Assembly: GCF_900099655.1 (NCBI RefSeq)
Contig: NZ_FNDC01000003.1
Location: forward strand, 62,001 to 126,000
DNA from: Planococcus glaciei
Lineage (GTDB): Bacteria > Bacillota > Bacilli > Bacillales_A > Planococcaceae
Length of the DNA: 64,000 nt
Direction of reading: 5' to 3'
The translations under genes were made by a program, and so were the position numbers. The notes beneath the pieces are model-generated. The model was not told the origin of the DNA. It searched no databases and saw only the letters and a program-made list of their open reading frames with translations. Positions 54,762-63,396 of this stretch are shown piece by piece (the stretch's first letter is position 1; the number at the start of each line of letters is the position of its first letter).

Positions 54762-55907
54762 TTATTCGGACTTAAATCCTTTTAATTTGTCGCCGATTAC
54801 ATCACTGATAGAAAAGCCGCTGGATTCTTCCGGCATTTCATAATTGGAATAATCTTGTTCCTTCTCTTTTTCCTGAAGTTCTTTAATGCTGAGTGACAGG
54901 CGTTTATCAGCTTTATTCACTTCCAGTACTTTTACTTGGACTTCTTGCCCTTCAGAAAGCACTTCATTTGGAGTTGCAATATGCTTGTGGGCAATCTGCG
55001 AAATGTGCACCAGGCCTTCTACCCCCGGAAGCACTTCAACGAATGCGCCATAGCTGACAATCCGTTTCACTTTTCCGTCATGAACCGATCCTTTTGGCGC
55101 TTTTTCTTCAATGGCATCCCACGGCCCAGGAAGCGTGTCTTTGATCGATAAGGAAATACGTTCAGAATCCCGGTCTACCGAAAGAACCTTGACGGTTACT
55201 TCCTGCCCTTCTGTTACAACATCCGAAACTTTCTCAACATGCTCATGCGATAACTGGGAAATATGGACAAGCCCATCCACTCCGCCGATATCCACAAACG
55301 CACCGAATGATGCAATGCGCTGCACTTTGCCTTTCAGCACATCGCCTGCATGAATGGTGTCCATCACTTCTTCTTTTTGTGATTCTTTTTCCAATTCCAC
55401 GACGGCGCGGTGTGAAAGAATTAAACGGTTGTTCTCTTTTTCCATCTCCACGATTTTAAATGTCATAACTTTGCCTTTGTAATCTTCAAAGGATTCCACG
55501 AAATAATCTTCTACAAGTGAAGCAGGTACAAATCCGCGAACCCCGAGATCCACCACAAGTCCGCCTTTTACAACATCCTTCACTTCAGATTCAATAATTT
55601 CGCCAGACGCAAACTTTTTCTCCAACTCGTCCCATGCCTGTTCGGCATCGACTTTGCGTTTCGACAAAACAAAGTTTTCGTCTTCTACTTTGGTAATGAC
55701 TAAATCTAGTTCATCACCGACCTGAACTGAATCTGATGCTTTCTCGATGTGTAGGCTCGACAACTCGCTGATCGGAATTACCCCATCAAAAGGCGCTCCC
55801 TCAATTGTTACAGTTACAGCTTTTTCTTCTATGTTCGTAACAATACCTTTTACGCGATCCCCTGTTTGGAAGTCGCGGTTTTCCATCTCGTTCATTTCCT
55901 CAGACAT
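54762..55907 (-). CDS. ypfD: 30S ribosomal protein S1 homologue (YpfD), four S1 domains
   Basis: The 381-residue protein holds four S1 RNA-binding domains, the last two being the best conserved ([19 protein letters not shown] and [19 protein letters not shown]). It is shorter than E. coli S1, which has six domains. In Bacillus it is not needed in the way S1 is in E. coli; it likely binds RNA in the cytosol. The start has AAGGAGGG upstream. Confidence 0.93.
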   Translation of the reverse strand: MSEEMNEMENRDFQTGDRVKGIVTNIEEKAVTVTIEGAPFDGVIPISELSSLHIEKASDSVQVGDELDLVITKVEDENFVLSKRKVDAEQAWDELEKKFASGEIIESEVKDVVKGGLVVDLGVRGFVPASLVEDYFVESFEDYKGKVMTFKIVEMEKENNRLILSHRAVVELEKESQKEEVMDTIHAGDVLKGKVQRIASFGAFVDIGGVDGLVHISQLSHEHVEKVSDVVTEGQEVTVKVLSVDRDSERISLSIKDTLPGPWDAIEEKAPKGSVHDGKVKRIVSYGAFVEVLPGVEGLVHISQIAHKHIATPNEVLSEGQEVQVKVLEVNKADKRLSLSIKELQEKEKEQDYSNYEMPEESSGFSISDVIGDKLKGFKSE

Positions 55908-55975
55908 AAGTAGCCCTCCTTCACAAACTATCCACTTTCTATTTTATTCGAATTCTCTAATAAAAACAAAAAATA

Positions 55976-56566
55976 TCACTTATTTTTGCTATATTCATCC
56001 AGAATTTCTTGAATGCTGCTCATAATCACTTCGGTCACTTCTTCGGCAGATGCTCTTCGTTCCCGGTAAGGGTCCATTAAAATCGGTTTGCCATAGACAA
56101 CCCGTACTTTTCTGAACATCTTATAGGGCCCGATGATGGCGCAAGGCACGACATCTGCATTGCCCCGAAGCGCGAAAAATCCGGCTCCGCTCAACCCTTT
56201 TTTCAAGACGCCGTCTGTCGATCTTGTGCCTTCCGGAAACAAGCCGACCACTTCTCCGCTTTTCAGCACTTTTAATGCCGTTCTTAAGGCTTCGCGGTCA
56301 CTCATTCCCCGTTTAACCGGAAAGGCATTTACTTTCGGCAAAATTGGTCCAAGGACCGGAAGTTTAAACAATTCTTCCTTTGCCATGAAATGGACCGTTC
56401 TCGGCGCAGTCATTCCGACGACTGGAGGATCCAGCGCATTAATATGGTTGGAACAAAGAAGTACGCCGCCTTCTTTTGGAAAATGCTCAGTGCCAAGCAC
56501 TTCAAAACGATAAAGAGGATGCAACGCTGTTTTTACCAAAGTTTTCCCAACTGCATATAAATTCAC
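55976..56566 (-). CDS. plsC: 1-acyl-sn-glycerol-3-phosphate acyltransferase
   Basis: PlsC makes phosphatidic acid from lysophosphatidic acid at the membrane. The HX4D catalytic motif is in CSNHINALDPP and the substrate motif is FPEGTRS. Length is 196. Translation starts with GTG one base after the cmk stop, so it is coupled to cmk. The gene cooperates with gpsA in phospholipid synthesis. Confidence 0.92.
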   Translation of the reverse strand: MNLYAVGKTLVKTALHPLYRFEVLGTEHFPKEGGVLLCSNHINALDPPVVGMTAPRTVHFMAKEELFKLPVLGPILPKVNAFPVKRGMSDREALRTALKVLKSGEVVGLFPEGTRSTDGVLKKGLSGAGFFALRGNADVVPCAIIGPYKMFRKVRVVYGKPILMDPYRERRASAEEVTEVIMSSIQEILDEYSKNK

Positions 56567-56567
56567 G

Positions 56568-57242
56568 TTAGCTCAACCTTTCTCCTGCAAGTCTTAAAAT
56601 CTCTGCTGCCGCTTCCCGGATGGTCAATGAAGTCGTATCAAGGTAGATCGCATCATCCGCTTGGCGGAGAGGAGAAACTTCCCGTTCACTGTCCATTTGA
56701 TCACGTTTTGCGATTTCCCCTTGGAGTTCTTCAAGAGGCGTATGGATATTGCGTTTTTTATTTTCTTCGAAGCGGCGGCGCGCCCGTTCTTCAACGCTGG
56801 CAGACATGAACACTTTCAATTCCGCTTTCGGCAAAACGTCCGTGCCGATGTCGCGGCCATCCATCACAACGCCGCGCCCTTCAGCAAGCTGCTGCTGTAA
56901 TTTCACCATTTGCAGGCGAACAGATTCGTGCGCAGCCATTTCAGAAACTGATCCTGTTACTTCCTGCGAACGGATGGCTTCTGTCACATTCTGTTGATCC
57001 AGGAAAACCAGCTGGCCATTTTCAGACGGCTGTAAATCGATGGCTGTCTTCGCCAGCAATTCTCCCGCCGCTTTATTGTCCGAAAGGTCGATGCCTTCGT
57101 TTAACGCCTTTAATGTAATGGCGCGGTACATCGCACCCGTATCGATATAAATATACCCCAATTGTTCTGCAACGATTTTCGCTATTGTACTTTTCCCGGC
57201 AGCCGCAGGGCCGTCCAGAGCGATTTGTATTGATTTCGTCAA
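56568..57242 (-). CDS. cmk: Cytidylate kinase
   Basis: Cmk phosphorylates CMP and dCMP. The P-loop DGPAAAGKST, DTGAMYRAITL and the VMDGRDIGTDVLP segment are clear. The open frame starts at 57272, but a TTG at 57242 (reading (M)TKSIQIALDG) has GAGGTG six bases upstream and gives 224 residues, the B. subtilis length. A repeat cluster lies directly upstream. Confidence 0.94.
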   Translation of the reverse strand: MTKSIQIALDGPAAAGKSTIAKIVAEQLGYIYIDTGAMYRAITLKALNEGIDLSDNKAAGELLAKTAIDLQPSENGQLVFLDQQNVTEAIRSQEVTGSVSEMAAHESVRLQMVKLQQQLAEGRGVVMDGRDIGTDVLPKAELKVFMSASVEERARRRFEENKKRNIHTPLEELQGEIAKRDQMDSEREVSPLRQADDAIYLDTTSLTIREAAAEILRLAGERLS

Positions 57243-57282
57243 AAAAGTCACCTCATCATATGTATTCATCATATTTTAACAT

Positions 57283-57845
57283 AGAAAAGCGGAGCCGCCT
57301 ATTCAGTCCCGACAGGCGCTGGAGGAATTACGGACAATGGCGCTTTTTGCCATTTTCCGTAAGGCCGAAGCGACCCGAGGGACTAGGCGGCGCAGCTAGA
57401 CAACACTAGAAAAGCGGAAATGGCCGCTTAGATTCGACAGGCAAGAGATGGACCAAACTATTTTGGGCCATCTCTTTGCGACGAAGCATGAAATGCTGCA
57501 GGAGCAATAAGGGTTTTAGGCAGACCAGCGAAGTGGCGTTCTTTGCCACACAGCCAGGCTGGCTTATGACCCGAGAATCTGGCCATTGAAGCTAGACATT
57601 AGAAAAGCGGAAGCGCCTATCAAGCTCTGACGGGCGTAAGACGATTTGGCGAAGCGGCGTTTTTTCAGCCGCACAGCCGAAGCGGCTTACGACCCAAGGA
57701 GCTAGGCGTTGAAGCTGGACACTAGAAAAGCAGAGACGGACATGTAGAATCGACGGGCATAAGACAAACCGGCGGAGTGTCGTTCTTTGCCGCACAGCCG
57801 GGCTGGCTTATAACCTCAAGAGTCTGTCCTTTGCAGCTGGCCAAC
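57283..57845 (+). repeat. Tandem cluster B of the large stem-loop repeat (four copies)
   Basis: This occupies most of the 711-base gap between cmk and prsW; there is no gene in it. Read on the plus strand, copies start with AGAAAAGC at 57283, 57408, 57601 and 57724 and end near GCTAGACAAC or GCTGGACAC. Outer arms pair inside each copy but differ between copies: GCCGCCTA/TAGGCGGC, AATGGCC/GGCCATT, GCGCCTA/TAGGCGT and GGACA/TGTCC. Copy 1 has an inner 14-bp hairpin at 57328-57362. Copy 2 is longer because it contains the two-hairpin module at 57443-57517. It is the same family as cluster A. Confidence 0.87.
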
Positions 57846-57902
57846 TCAAAATTAGAGGCAGGGCCATTAAACACCCATACCCTTCAACCAAAATTTAAAC
57901 AC

Positions 57903-57932
57903 AAAAAAAGCCTTGGGATGCAAGACTTTTTT
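57903..57932 (-). terminator. Terminator of prsW
   Basis: Arms AAAAGCCTTG and CAAGACTTTT (one G-T pair) around a short loop are followed on the minus strand by seven T. It lies about 20 bases after the prsW stop. Confidence 0.85.
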
Positions 57933-57953
57933 AAGGTTAGAACCTAATCTACT

Positions 57954-58634
57954 TTATGGGTGCAAGGAAGAATTGTTATGGTAATGGGTCAGTGAGAGCT
58001 GGTGAGCTTGTTTCACTTTTCTTAAGGCAAACCACCATAAAAACAGCATAAATGGAATGACACCATACGACAAGTTCGTGTTAATGTACAATATTGAATT
58101 GTAGATCAAGTGCAGCGACATGGAGCTGACAAACGCAAAGGCCAGCCAAATTGGCCCGTTCGTCCCTTTTGTAAACTTGGCTCTGCCTAAATAGTAGCCC
58201 ATTACCACTCCGAACAGTGCATGGCTTGAAACCGGCAAAAATGCCCGGATAAATGCAGTTTCCAACCCAAACTCCATTAAGTATAGAATATTTTCAACAG
58301 TGGCAAATCCGAGAGACACACTGGCACCGTATAAAATGCCATCATAAGGGTCTTCGAAATCAACATGCCGATAGACAGCGATAATTAGGACAAGCCATTT
58401 GAAAAACTCTTCTAAAATACTTGGAAATAACACTTTTTGGTTGAAGACCTGCTCAAATACACCTTCAAACTCAAAAACATATTGAATAAATAAAATCGGG
58501 AAAGTCAATACCGCGCCGTATATAAAAGATTGAAACAGCAGCTTGGAAGGCTCAGCAGCAAATTGATCACGCAAATAAAAATAACTGAACAACGCCAGAC
58601 TTGGAGCAATTGCAACTGTCAGTAGAATTATCAT
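57954..58634 (-). CDS. prsW: Site-1 intramembrane protease PrsW
   Basis: PrsW starts the degradation of the anti-sigma factor RsiW and so activates the envelope-stress factor SigW in B. subtilis. The 226-residue protein has seven or eight hydrophobic helices and the family glutamate motif in SILEEFFKWLV plus conserved SSHALFGVVMGY. The start at 58634 follows AAAGGAG; the open frame reaches 58745 but that part lies in the leader. No sigW/rsiW genes are in the window. Confidence 0.92.
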   Translation of the reverse strand: MIILLTVAIAPSLALFSYFYLRDQFAAEPSKLLFQSFIYGAVLTFPILFIQYVFEFEGVFEQVFNQKVLFPSILEEFFKWLVLIIAVYRHVDFEDPYDGILYGASVSLGFATVENILYLMEFGLETAFIRAFLPVSSHALFGVVMGYYLGRAKFTKGTNGPIWLAFAFVSSMSLHLIYNSILYINTNLSYGVIPFMLFLWWFALRKVKQAHQLSLTHYHNNSSLHP

Positions 58635-58787
58635 ATGCCTGCTCCTTTGCTTAAGTCCTCTTCCATCATCAACAAACAGGATGATCGCCGGCTCTCCAAA
58701 TGGAGGACCGGCTGACCGTGAATTTTCGATGGAATTACTCGGCAATCAGCAAGGACAAATCCACCTAACCAATTGACGTTTCTCTTA

Positions 58788-58796
58788 ATTATAGCA
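58788..58796 (-). promoter_or_regulatory. Extended -10 promoter of prsW with a ~150-base leader
   Basis: The minus strand reads TGC-TATAAT at 58788-58796. The transcript would start near 58781 and have a leader of about 147 bases with an imperfect 11-bp hairpin at 58687-58712. No -35 box is clear. Confidence 0.6.
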
Positions 58797-58845
58797 CGGA
58801 ACAATGGTAAATATTATCCATTTTTTTAATTTAATTCGAGCGAAC

Positions 58846-59814
58846 TTATTTATTGAATGTATTAATGTCCACTTCTTTTGCCAACGATAAAACAACAGCC
58901 AACTTGATGCGCGCTTTTTTGCTGTCATAATCGCTTCCAAGCAGGACGCCTTTCAGCATCAAATCGTGGGCACTCCCCGGATAGCTGTAGCTTGGATAGG
59001 ATTTGCCTTCTTCTGCACTGGTGGTCAGGACGACCGCTATCCCTTTTTGGACAGCCCGCTCAATCGCTTCCACCATATGCGGCGACACCTGTCCGCGGCC
59101 GGCTGCTTCCAAAACAATTCCCGCTGTATCCCCTTCGGCCAGCAAATCAATCATATGGCCGTCCTGTCCGGAATAGCACTTGATAATTTCTACTCTCGGC
59201 AGATGGACTCCCACTTGATGGACTTCATGGAAAATCGGTTTTTGGTAGACACTGACTACATCATTATCGATGATTCCGAGATAGCCGTGGCCGAACGAGT
59301 CAAATCCCTGGAGATTGCTGGTATGTACTTTTTTGACATATTTCGCTGTGTAAATTCGCTCATTAAAAACCACTACCGTGCCAACGCCCTTTAAATTATC
59401 ATCGACCGATACATATATGGAGTTCCGCAAATTCGAGTAGACATCTGTTCCAACTTCGTCCGGCGACCTTTGCGATCCTGTCACCACAATCGTCCGGTCA
59501 TCGCTGATGGTTAAATCCAGAAAATAAGCCGTCTCTTCCAAAGTATCTGTGCCATGGGTGACAACAATCCCATCCACCGTTTCATCAGCCAGTTCGGTCT
59601 GGATCGCTTCCCTAAGCTGGAGCATTTTATCGAAGCCGATATGCATGCTCGGCAATTGGAAAACATCGATCACTTTTACTTCTATTTCTTCCGGCAATTG
59701 GCACAATGCTGCCAGCTCCCTGCCTGAAATCGCCCCGGATTTCAACAATCCTTTTGAAACTTCCTTGCTTGCAATGGTTCCTCCCGTGGTAATCAAAGAC
59801 ACTTTTTTATTCAT
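58846..59814 (-). CDS. ansA: L-asparaginase, type I
   Basis: The enzyme hydrolyses asparagine to aspartate and ammonia. The first threonine motif LITTGGTIAS and the second HGTDTLEETAYFL are present, with the lysine in SAEEGK-type region further on. The product has 322 residues and no signal peptide, so it is cytosolic. The start at 59814 has AAAGGGTG upstream. In B. subtilis gudB lies near this position instead. Confidence 0.93.
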   Translation of the reverse strand: MNKKVSLITTGGTIASKEVSKGLLKSGAISGRELAALCQLPEEIEVKVIDVFQLPSMHIGFDKMLQLREAIQTELADETVDGIVVTHGTDTLEETAYFLDLTISDDRTIVVTGSQRSPDEVGTDVYSNLRNSIYVSVDDNLKGVGTVVVFNERIYTAKYVKKVHTSNLQGFDSFGHGYLGIIDNDVVSVYQKPIFHEVHQVGVHLPRVEIIKCYSGQDGHMIDLLAEGDTAGIVLEAAGRGQVSPHMVEAIERAVQKGIAVVLTTSAEEGKSYPSYSYPGSAHDLMLKGVLLGSDYDSKKARIKLAVVLSLAKEVDINTFNK

Positions 59815-59901
59815 AAACCAACACCCTTTCTCCACCCTATTTTACACTATTGCCTTATCGATCCCATATATTTTTCCTTTTAAAAACAAGAAAAAGCGCA
59901 C

Positions 59902-60870
59902 TTAGCGTACGCTTTCTTTCGCTGCTATCGCAGCTGCTATTTGATCGCCGTGGAAACGCCCGTTTTCGATGAAAATCGAATTGGCGTTATTGCCGGCAGC
60001 GATGACGCCTGCAATATACAGATTCTCTGTCTCTGTCTCCATTGTGGCTTCGTCGAAGATGGGGCATCCCGTTTCTTCGTCGATGGCAATGCCGATATCT
60101 TTCAAAAACCCGTGGTCCGGGTGATAGCCGATCATCGCAAAGACAAAGTCATTCGGAATCGTTTCTTTCGTATCGTTGACGGTCAGCTCAACTTCCTGCT
60201 CGCCAATCTTGTCCACTATCGAGTCGAACAGCATCGTGATTTCGCCTTTGCGGACCAGGCTGTCAAACTCCGGCAAAATCCAGGGCTTGATGCTTTTGGA
60301 ATAGCTCGTGCCGTGATAGGACACAGTGACACGGCTTCCGGCTTTATGCAATTCAAGAGCGGCATCCACTGCCGAGTTTTTGCCGCCGATCACCAGAACA
60401 TCCTGGTCAAAATAAGGGTGGCCTTCTTTAAAATAGTGCATTACTTTCGGCAAATCTGCACCTTTTGCATCGAGCTTATTCGGATTGTCATAATAGCCGG
60501 TGGCCGCTATGACATATTTTGCGCGATAGGTGTTTTTTGTTGTCCGGATGGTAAAATCCTGTTCTTTTTCAACAGCCAAAACGGTTTCAAACGGACGGAC
60601 TTCCAGTCCGCTTCGTTTCACCACTTCCCGGTAATACACCAGGGCCTGATTGCGTCTTGCTTTCCGGTCTTCCGTTATAAACGGAATATCCCCAATCGAT
60701 AGTTTTTCACTGGAGCTGAAAAACGTCTGGTGGGTTGGATAATTGTATATTGCGTTGACGACATTTCCTTTTTCGATCACAATCGGCCGAAACCCTGCTT
60801 GTTGGAGGGCAATCGCTGCGGCCAAGCCACACGGACCCCCGCCGATAATCAGTGCATCTACATTTTCCAT
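59902..60870 (-). CDS. ypdA: Bacillithiol disulfide reductase YpdA (Bdr)
   Basis: YpdA is an NADPH-dependent flavoprotein that reduces bacillithiol disulfide. The FAD motif IIGGGPCGLAAAIALQ carries the conserved cysteine (C14) and the NADPH motif VLVIGGKNSAVDAALEL follows near residue 160. The product has 322 residues. It fits with bshA in the window: one makes the thiol, the other recycles it. A weak hairpin with AAAAAG/CTTTTT bases overlaps the stop. Confidence 0.93.
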   Translation of the reverse strand: MENVDALIIGGGPCGLAAAIALQQAGFRPIVIEKGNVVNAIYNYPTHQTFFSSSEKLSIGDIPFITEDRKARRNQALVYYREVVKRSGLEVRPFETVLAVEKEQDFTIRTTKNTYRAKYVIAATGYYDNPNKLDAKGADLPKVMHYFKEGHPYFDQDVLVIGGKNSAVDAALELHKAGSRVTVSYHGTSYSKSIKPWILPEFDSLVRKGEITMLFDSIVDKIGEQEVELTVNDTKETIPNDFVFAMIGYHPDHGFLKDIGIAIDEETGCPIFDEATMETETENLYIAGVIAAGNNANSIFIENGRFHGDQIAAAIAAKESVR

Positions 60871-60969
60871 TATAAACCTCTCCTACAATTTGAATCTCTC
60901 TTTAGCATAGAAGATTCTTTTTACTGCTGACAACCAAAAACACTTGGCTGTTTTTAAAACGCCCAGTTG

Positions 60970-61731
60970 CTAAATATGTTCGGTTAATTTTGGCTGGATG
61001 GTATAGACATGGTATTCTGCTTCCGCACCTAAACGCAGTGGCAGCTTGGTAGTCCCGTATCCATTGCTGATCAGTTCGGTTTTGCCGCTCATTTTTCGGA
61101 ATCGCCCTTTCTCTGCAATTCCGAAACGCCCCAGCCGGATTTGCCCGCCATGAGTATGGCCGGCCAGCAGAAAATCTGCTGGATGGTTTTCTCTGACGTA
61201 TTTGAAGATGGATGGCGTATGCGATGCAAAAAGGACGGTGTCTTCCGGTTCAACTCCTGAAAAAGCCTTGGAAATTGCATCTTTTTCGTATATGAAGTAA
61301 TCAAGGCCGACCAATTTCAACTGAGGATTGCCAAACAAAGTCACCCACTCATTTTCCAAAACAGTCACCTTATACTTCTCAAAAAGCTTGCGAAGTTCTG
61401 CTTCACCAACATTCCGGTCATGATTGCCCCAGGTAAAGTACAATTCCCCTAGCTGGCTAAGCACTTTTAGATTATATTCAACGCGGCTTAGCGGCACGCC
61501 TTTTTCTGCCAAGTCTCCGCCGATAATGACCACATCCACTGGATTTGCCGTTAAATTCCCGTTTAATGTTCTTCTATGGATATCCGAGATGAACATTAGT
61601 CGAAACGGCTTAAACGGCCGTATAGCTGGCAATTCCACTGTATGGCTTTTCAAATTTTGCTGAAAAGCATTGCGTAACATAAAAAGAAGCAACGCCAGCG
61701 CTGCCAGGATGCTTTTAGTAATCCATTTCAT
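60970..61731 (-). CDS. ypbG: Membrane-anchored metallophosphoesterase (YpbG-like)
   Basis: The 253-residue protein has an N-terminal membrane helix and a calcineurin-type phosphoesterase domain with the metal motifs ISDIHRR, GGDL, GNHDRN, SHTP and GHTHGGQ. Substrate is unknown; relatives act on lipid A precursors or nucleotides. Its catalytic side is probably extracytoplasmic. The start at 61731 follows AAAGGA. B. subtilis ypbG lies in the same area. Confidence 0.85.
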   Translation of the reverse strand: MKWITKSILAALALLLFMLRNAFQQNLKSHTVELPAIRPFKPFRLMFISDIHRRTLNGNLTANPVDVVIIGGDLAEKGVPLSRVEYNLKVLSQLGELYFTWGNHDRNVGEAELRKLFEKYKVTVLENEWVTLFGNPQLKLVGLDYFIYEKDAISKAFSGVEPEDTVLFASHTPSIFKYVRENHPADFLLAGHTHGGQIRLGRFGIAEKGRFRKMSGKTELISNGYGTTKLPLRLGAEAEYHVYTIQPKLTEHI

Positions 61732-61805
61732 CTTAAAAATCCTTTCAATTAAATAAAGAGGCAAAGCAGAGAGCTGCTTGTGCCTCTTTACATTTGTTTA
61801 TCAGA

Positions 61806-62435
61806 TCAGTCTTCGGAAATATCCAATACGCGGAACCCTGATTTTTCAAGTTCCTTCACGAAACGTTCCACATTGTCTTTTTTCTTGATTTTCAGGACGA
61901 TCCGGCGTACCACTTTGTCTGTTTCATCAAAAGTAACCAATGAGATGACAGCTTCCTTGAACTTCTCAATTATATCACCTAATCGGCCGATGCGCCCTTC
62001 CGATTCTACAGAAGTAAACGTTATGCGCACCCCTTCTTTTTCCATGCCAAATGCACTTTGCAGCTGGTTCATCACGTCAAAACGCGTGACAATCCCGAGC
62101 ATCTCGCCATTTTCGACGACGGCGATAATCGGGAAATCGTTCAATTCGACAATCGCTTTTTCAAAAACGTCATCAAGCTGTAAGTATACCTCCTGATTGA
62201 CCATTACATCGCCGATTTTTGTTGTGCTGACAAAATCTTCTTTGGTTTTGCCGGAAAGGAAAAATGCACGGTATACGTGATACCAAGTGAAAATCCCTTT
62301 ATATGCAGTGCCTTCCAATACCGGAAGTGCATCTATTGTATGCTGTTCAAGCAAATCTAGTCCAATTTGGACCGAATCATCCATTTTAACCGTATGGCAT
62401 TTTTCTCTTTTGACCATTACACTTTTTACAAACAT
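61806..62435 (-). CDS. CBS-pair protein with C-terminal ACT-like domain
   Basis: The 209-residue protein has two CBS motifs (about residues 1-60 and 70-125; DALPVLEGTAYKGIFTW and DFPIIAVVENGEMLGIVTRFDVM). A C-terminal region beginning VRITFTSVESEGRIGRL has the look of an ACT domain. CBS pairs bind adenine nucleotides and often regulate a partner. I cannot name the partner. The start at 62435 follows AGAGGTGA. Confidence 0.75.
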   Translation of the reverse strand: MFVKSVMVKREKCHTVKMDDSVQIGLDLLEQHTIDALPVLEGTAYKGIFTWYHVYRAFFLSGKTKEDFVSTTKIGDVMVNQEVYLQLDDVFEKAIVELNDFPIIAVVENGEMLGIVTRFDVMNQLQSAFGMEKEGVRITFTSVESEGRIGRLGDIIEKFKEAVISLVTFDETDKVVRRIVLKIKKKDNVERFVKELEKSGFRVLDISED

Positions 62436-62503
62436 CCAGTTCACCTCTGCCTTTTCTCTGCTTATGAGTAATTATTTCGCCATCACCATTGTGTTTCCCT
62501 CTT

Positions 62504-63313
62504 TTATGGCAAAATTAACGTCCGGCCAACGGTTAATTCATTTGAGGATAATCCGTTCGCCTGTTTGATTTTTTCTACACCTGCGTTTGCCCCGGCAGAG
62601 CCATAGGTATTAACGGCAATTCGGTAAAGTGTCTCACCTGGCTGAACCACATGCGTTTTACCAGATGCATTTTTCTTTTCCTCGGCTTCTTTTTCAGCTT
62701 TGGCTTTTGCTTCCGCCTCTGCTTTCGCCTTAGCTTCTGCTCTCGCTTTTGCCTCTGCTTCTGCTTGGGCTTTAGCTTTTGCCTCGGCCTCCGCTTTTGC
62801 TTCTGCTTGTGCTTTTGCCTGAGCTTCTGCCTGTGCCTTCGCTTTTGCCTCAGCTTCAGCCTTTGCCTTGGCATCTGCATCGGCTTTAGCTTTCGCATCC
62901 GCTTCGGCTTTAGCAGCTGCTGCTTTTTCAGCTTTTTCTTTTTCAGCAGCAGCTTTTTCTGCTGCTTCTTTTGCTTGTTTTTCTTCTTTTTTCTTGTCTT
63001 CCTCTGCATCAGCAAGAATACCTGCGTTATCAGACGGTGAAGGATTTGTATCCAAGGTGACTTGATCGTTCACGGCGCTGGTTGTCAATGTGTCATCTGG
63101 CTCATACAAAACGGCCAAGTATATAAGAAGTGCTACAGGGAGTAAAATGAACATGAAAAATAAGGCAGGCAGCAGTACATTCTTTCTTTTCTTCGGCTTC
63201 TTTTTGCTCGTATTCGTTTTGCGGTAAGCCTTTCTCGAAGCTGCTGTACTGCTTTGAATTGCAATTTCCTGGCGTCCTTTTTCGATTGCCTCACGATAAT
63301 TTTGTTTTCCCAT
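62504..63313 (-). CDS. ypbE: Membrane-anchored LysM protein (YpbE-like)
   Basis: The 269-residue protein has a basic cytoplasmic N-terminus (KKKPKKRKN), one membrane helix at about 47-70, and a long Ala-Lys-Glu low-complexity segment (about 105-212). A single C-terminal LysM domain (THVVQPGETLYRIAVNTYG ... ELTVGRTLIL) should bind peptidoglycan. The low-complexity part is likely a long helical spacer. B. subtilis ypbE, near recQ, has the same plan. GGGGTAG precedes the ATG. Confidence 0.87.
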   Translation of the reverse strand: MGKQNYREAIEKGRQEIAIQSSTAASRKAYRKTNTSKKKPKKRKNVLLPALFFMFILLPVALLIYLAVLYEPDDTLTTSAVNDQVTLDTNPSPSDNAGILADAEEDKKKEEKQAKEAAEKAAAEKEKAEKAAAAKAEADAKAKADADAKAKAEAEAKAKAQAEAQAKAQAEAKAEAEAKAKAQAEAEAKARAEAKAKAEAEAKAKAEKEAEEKKNASGKTHVVQPGETLYRIAVNTYGSAGANAGVEKIKQANGLSSNELTVGRTLILP

Positions 63314-63396
63314 AGTCGACTACCCCTATCTGCTCTAATAACTCCATTATGCCGAAAAATTCCCTTTTTGTAAATGTCGTTTTCCGAAAATTGTCA

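Noticed and set aside
57243-57953. Insertion sequence or pseudogene of sleB/ypeB in the cmk-prsW gap
   Set aside because: No transposase or peptide similarity is visible in any frame; the gap is explained by four non-coding repeat copies.
62675-63000. Possible CRISPR-like regular repeat
   Set aside because: The repeat unit is 6-12 bases, lies inside a coding region and has no spacers.
62575-63040. Repeat-rich open frames in other phases and on the opposite strand of the LysM gene
   Set aside because: The Ala-Lys-Glu codon repeat keeps all phases open; the predicted products are Lys-Gln or Cys-Phe low-complexity sequences without homologous features.
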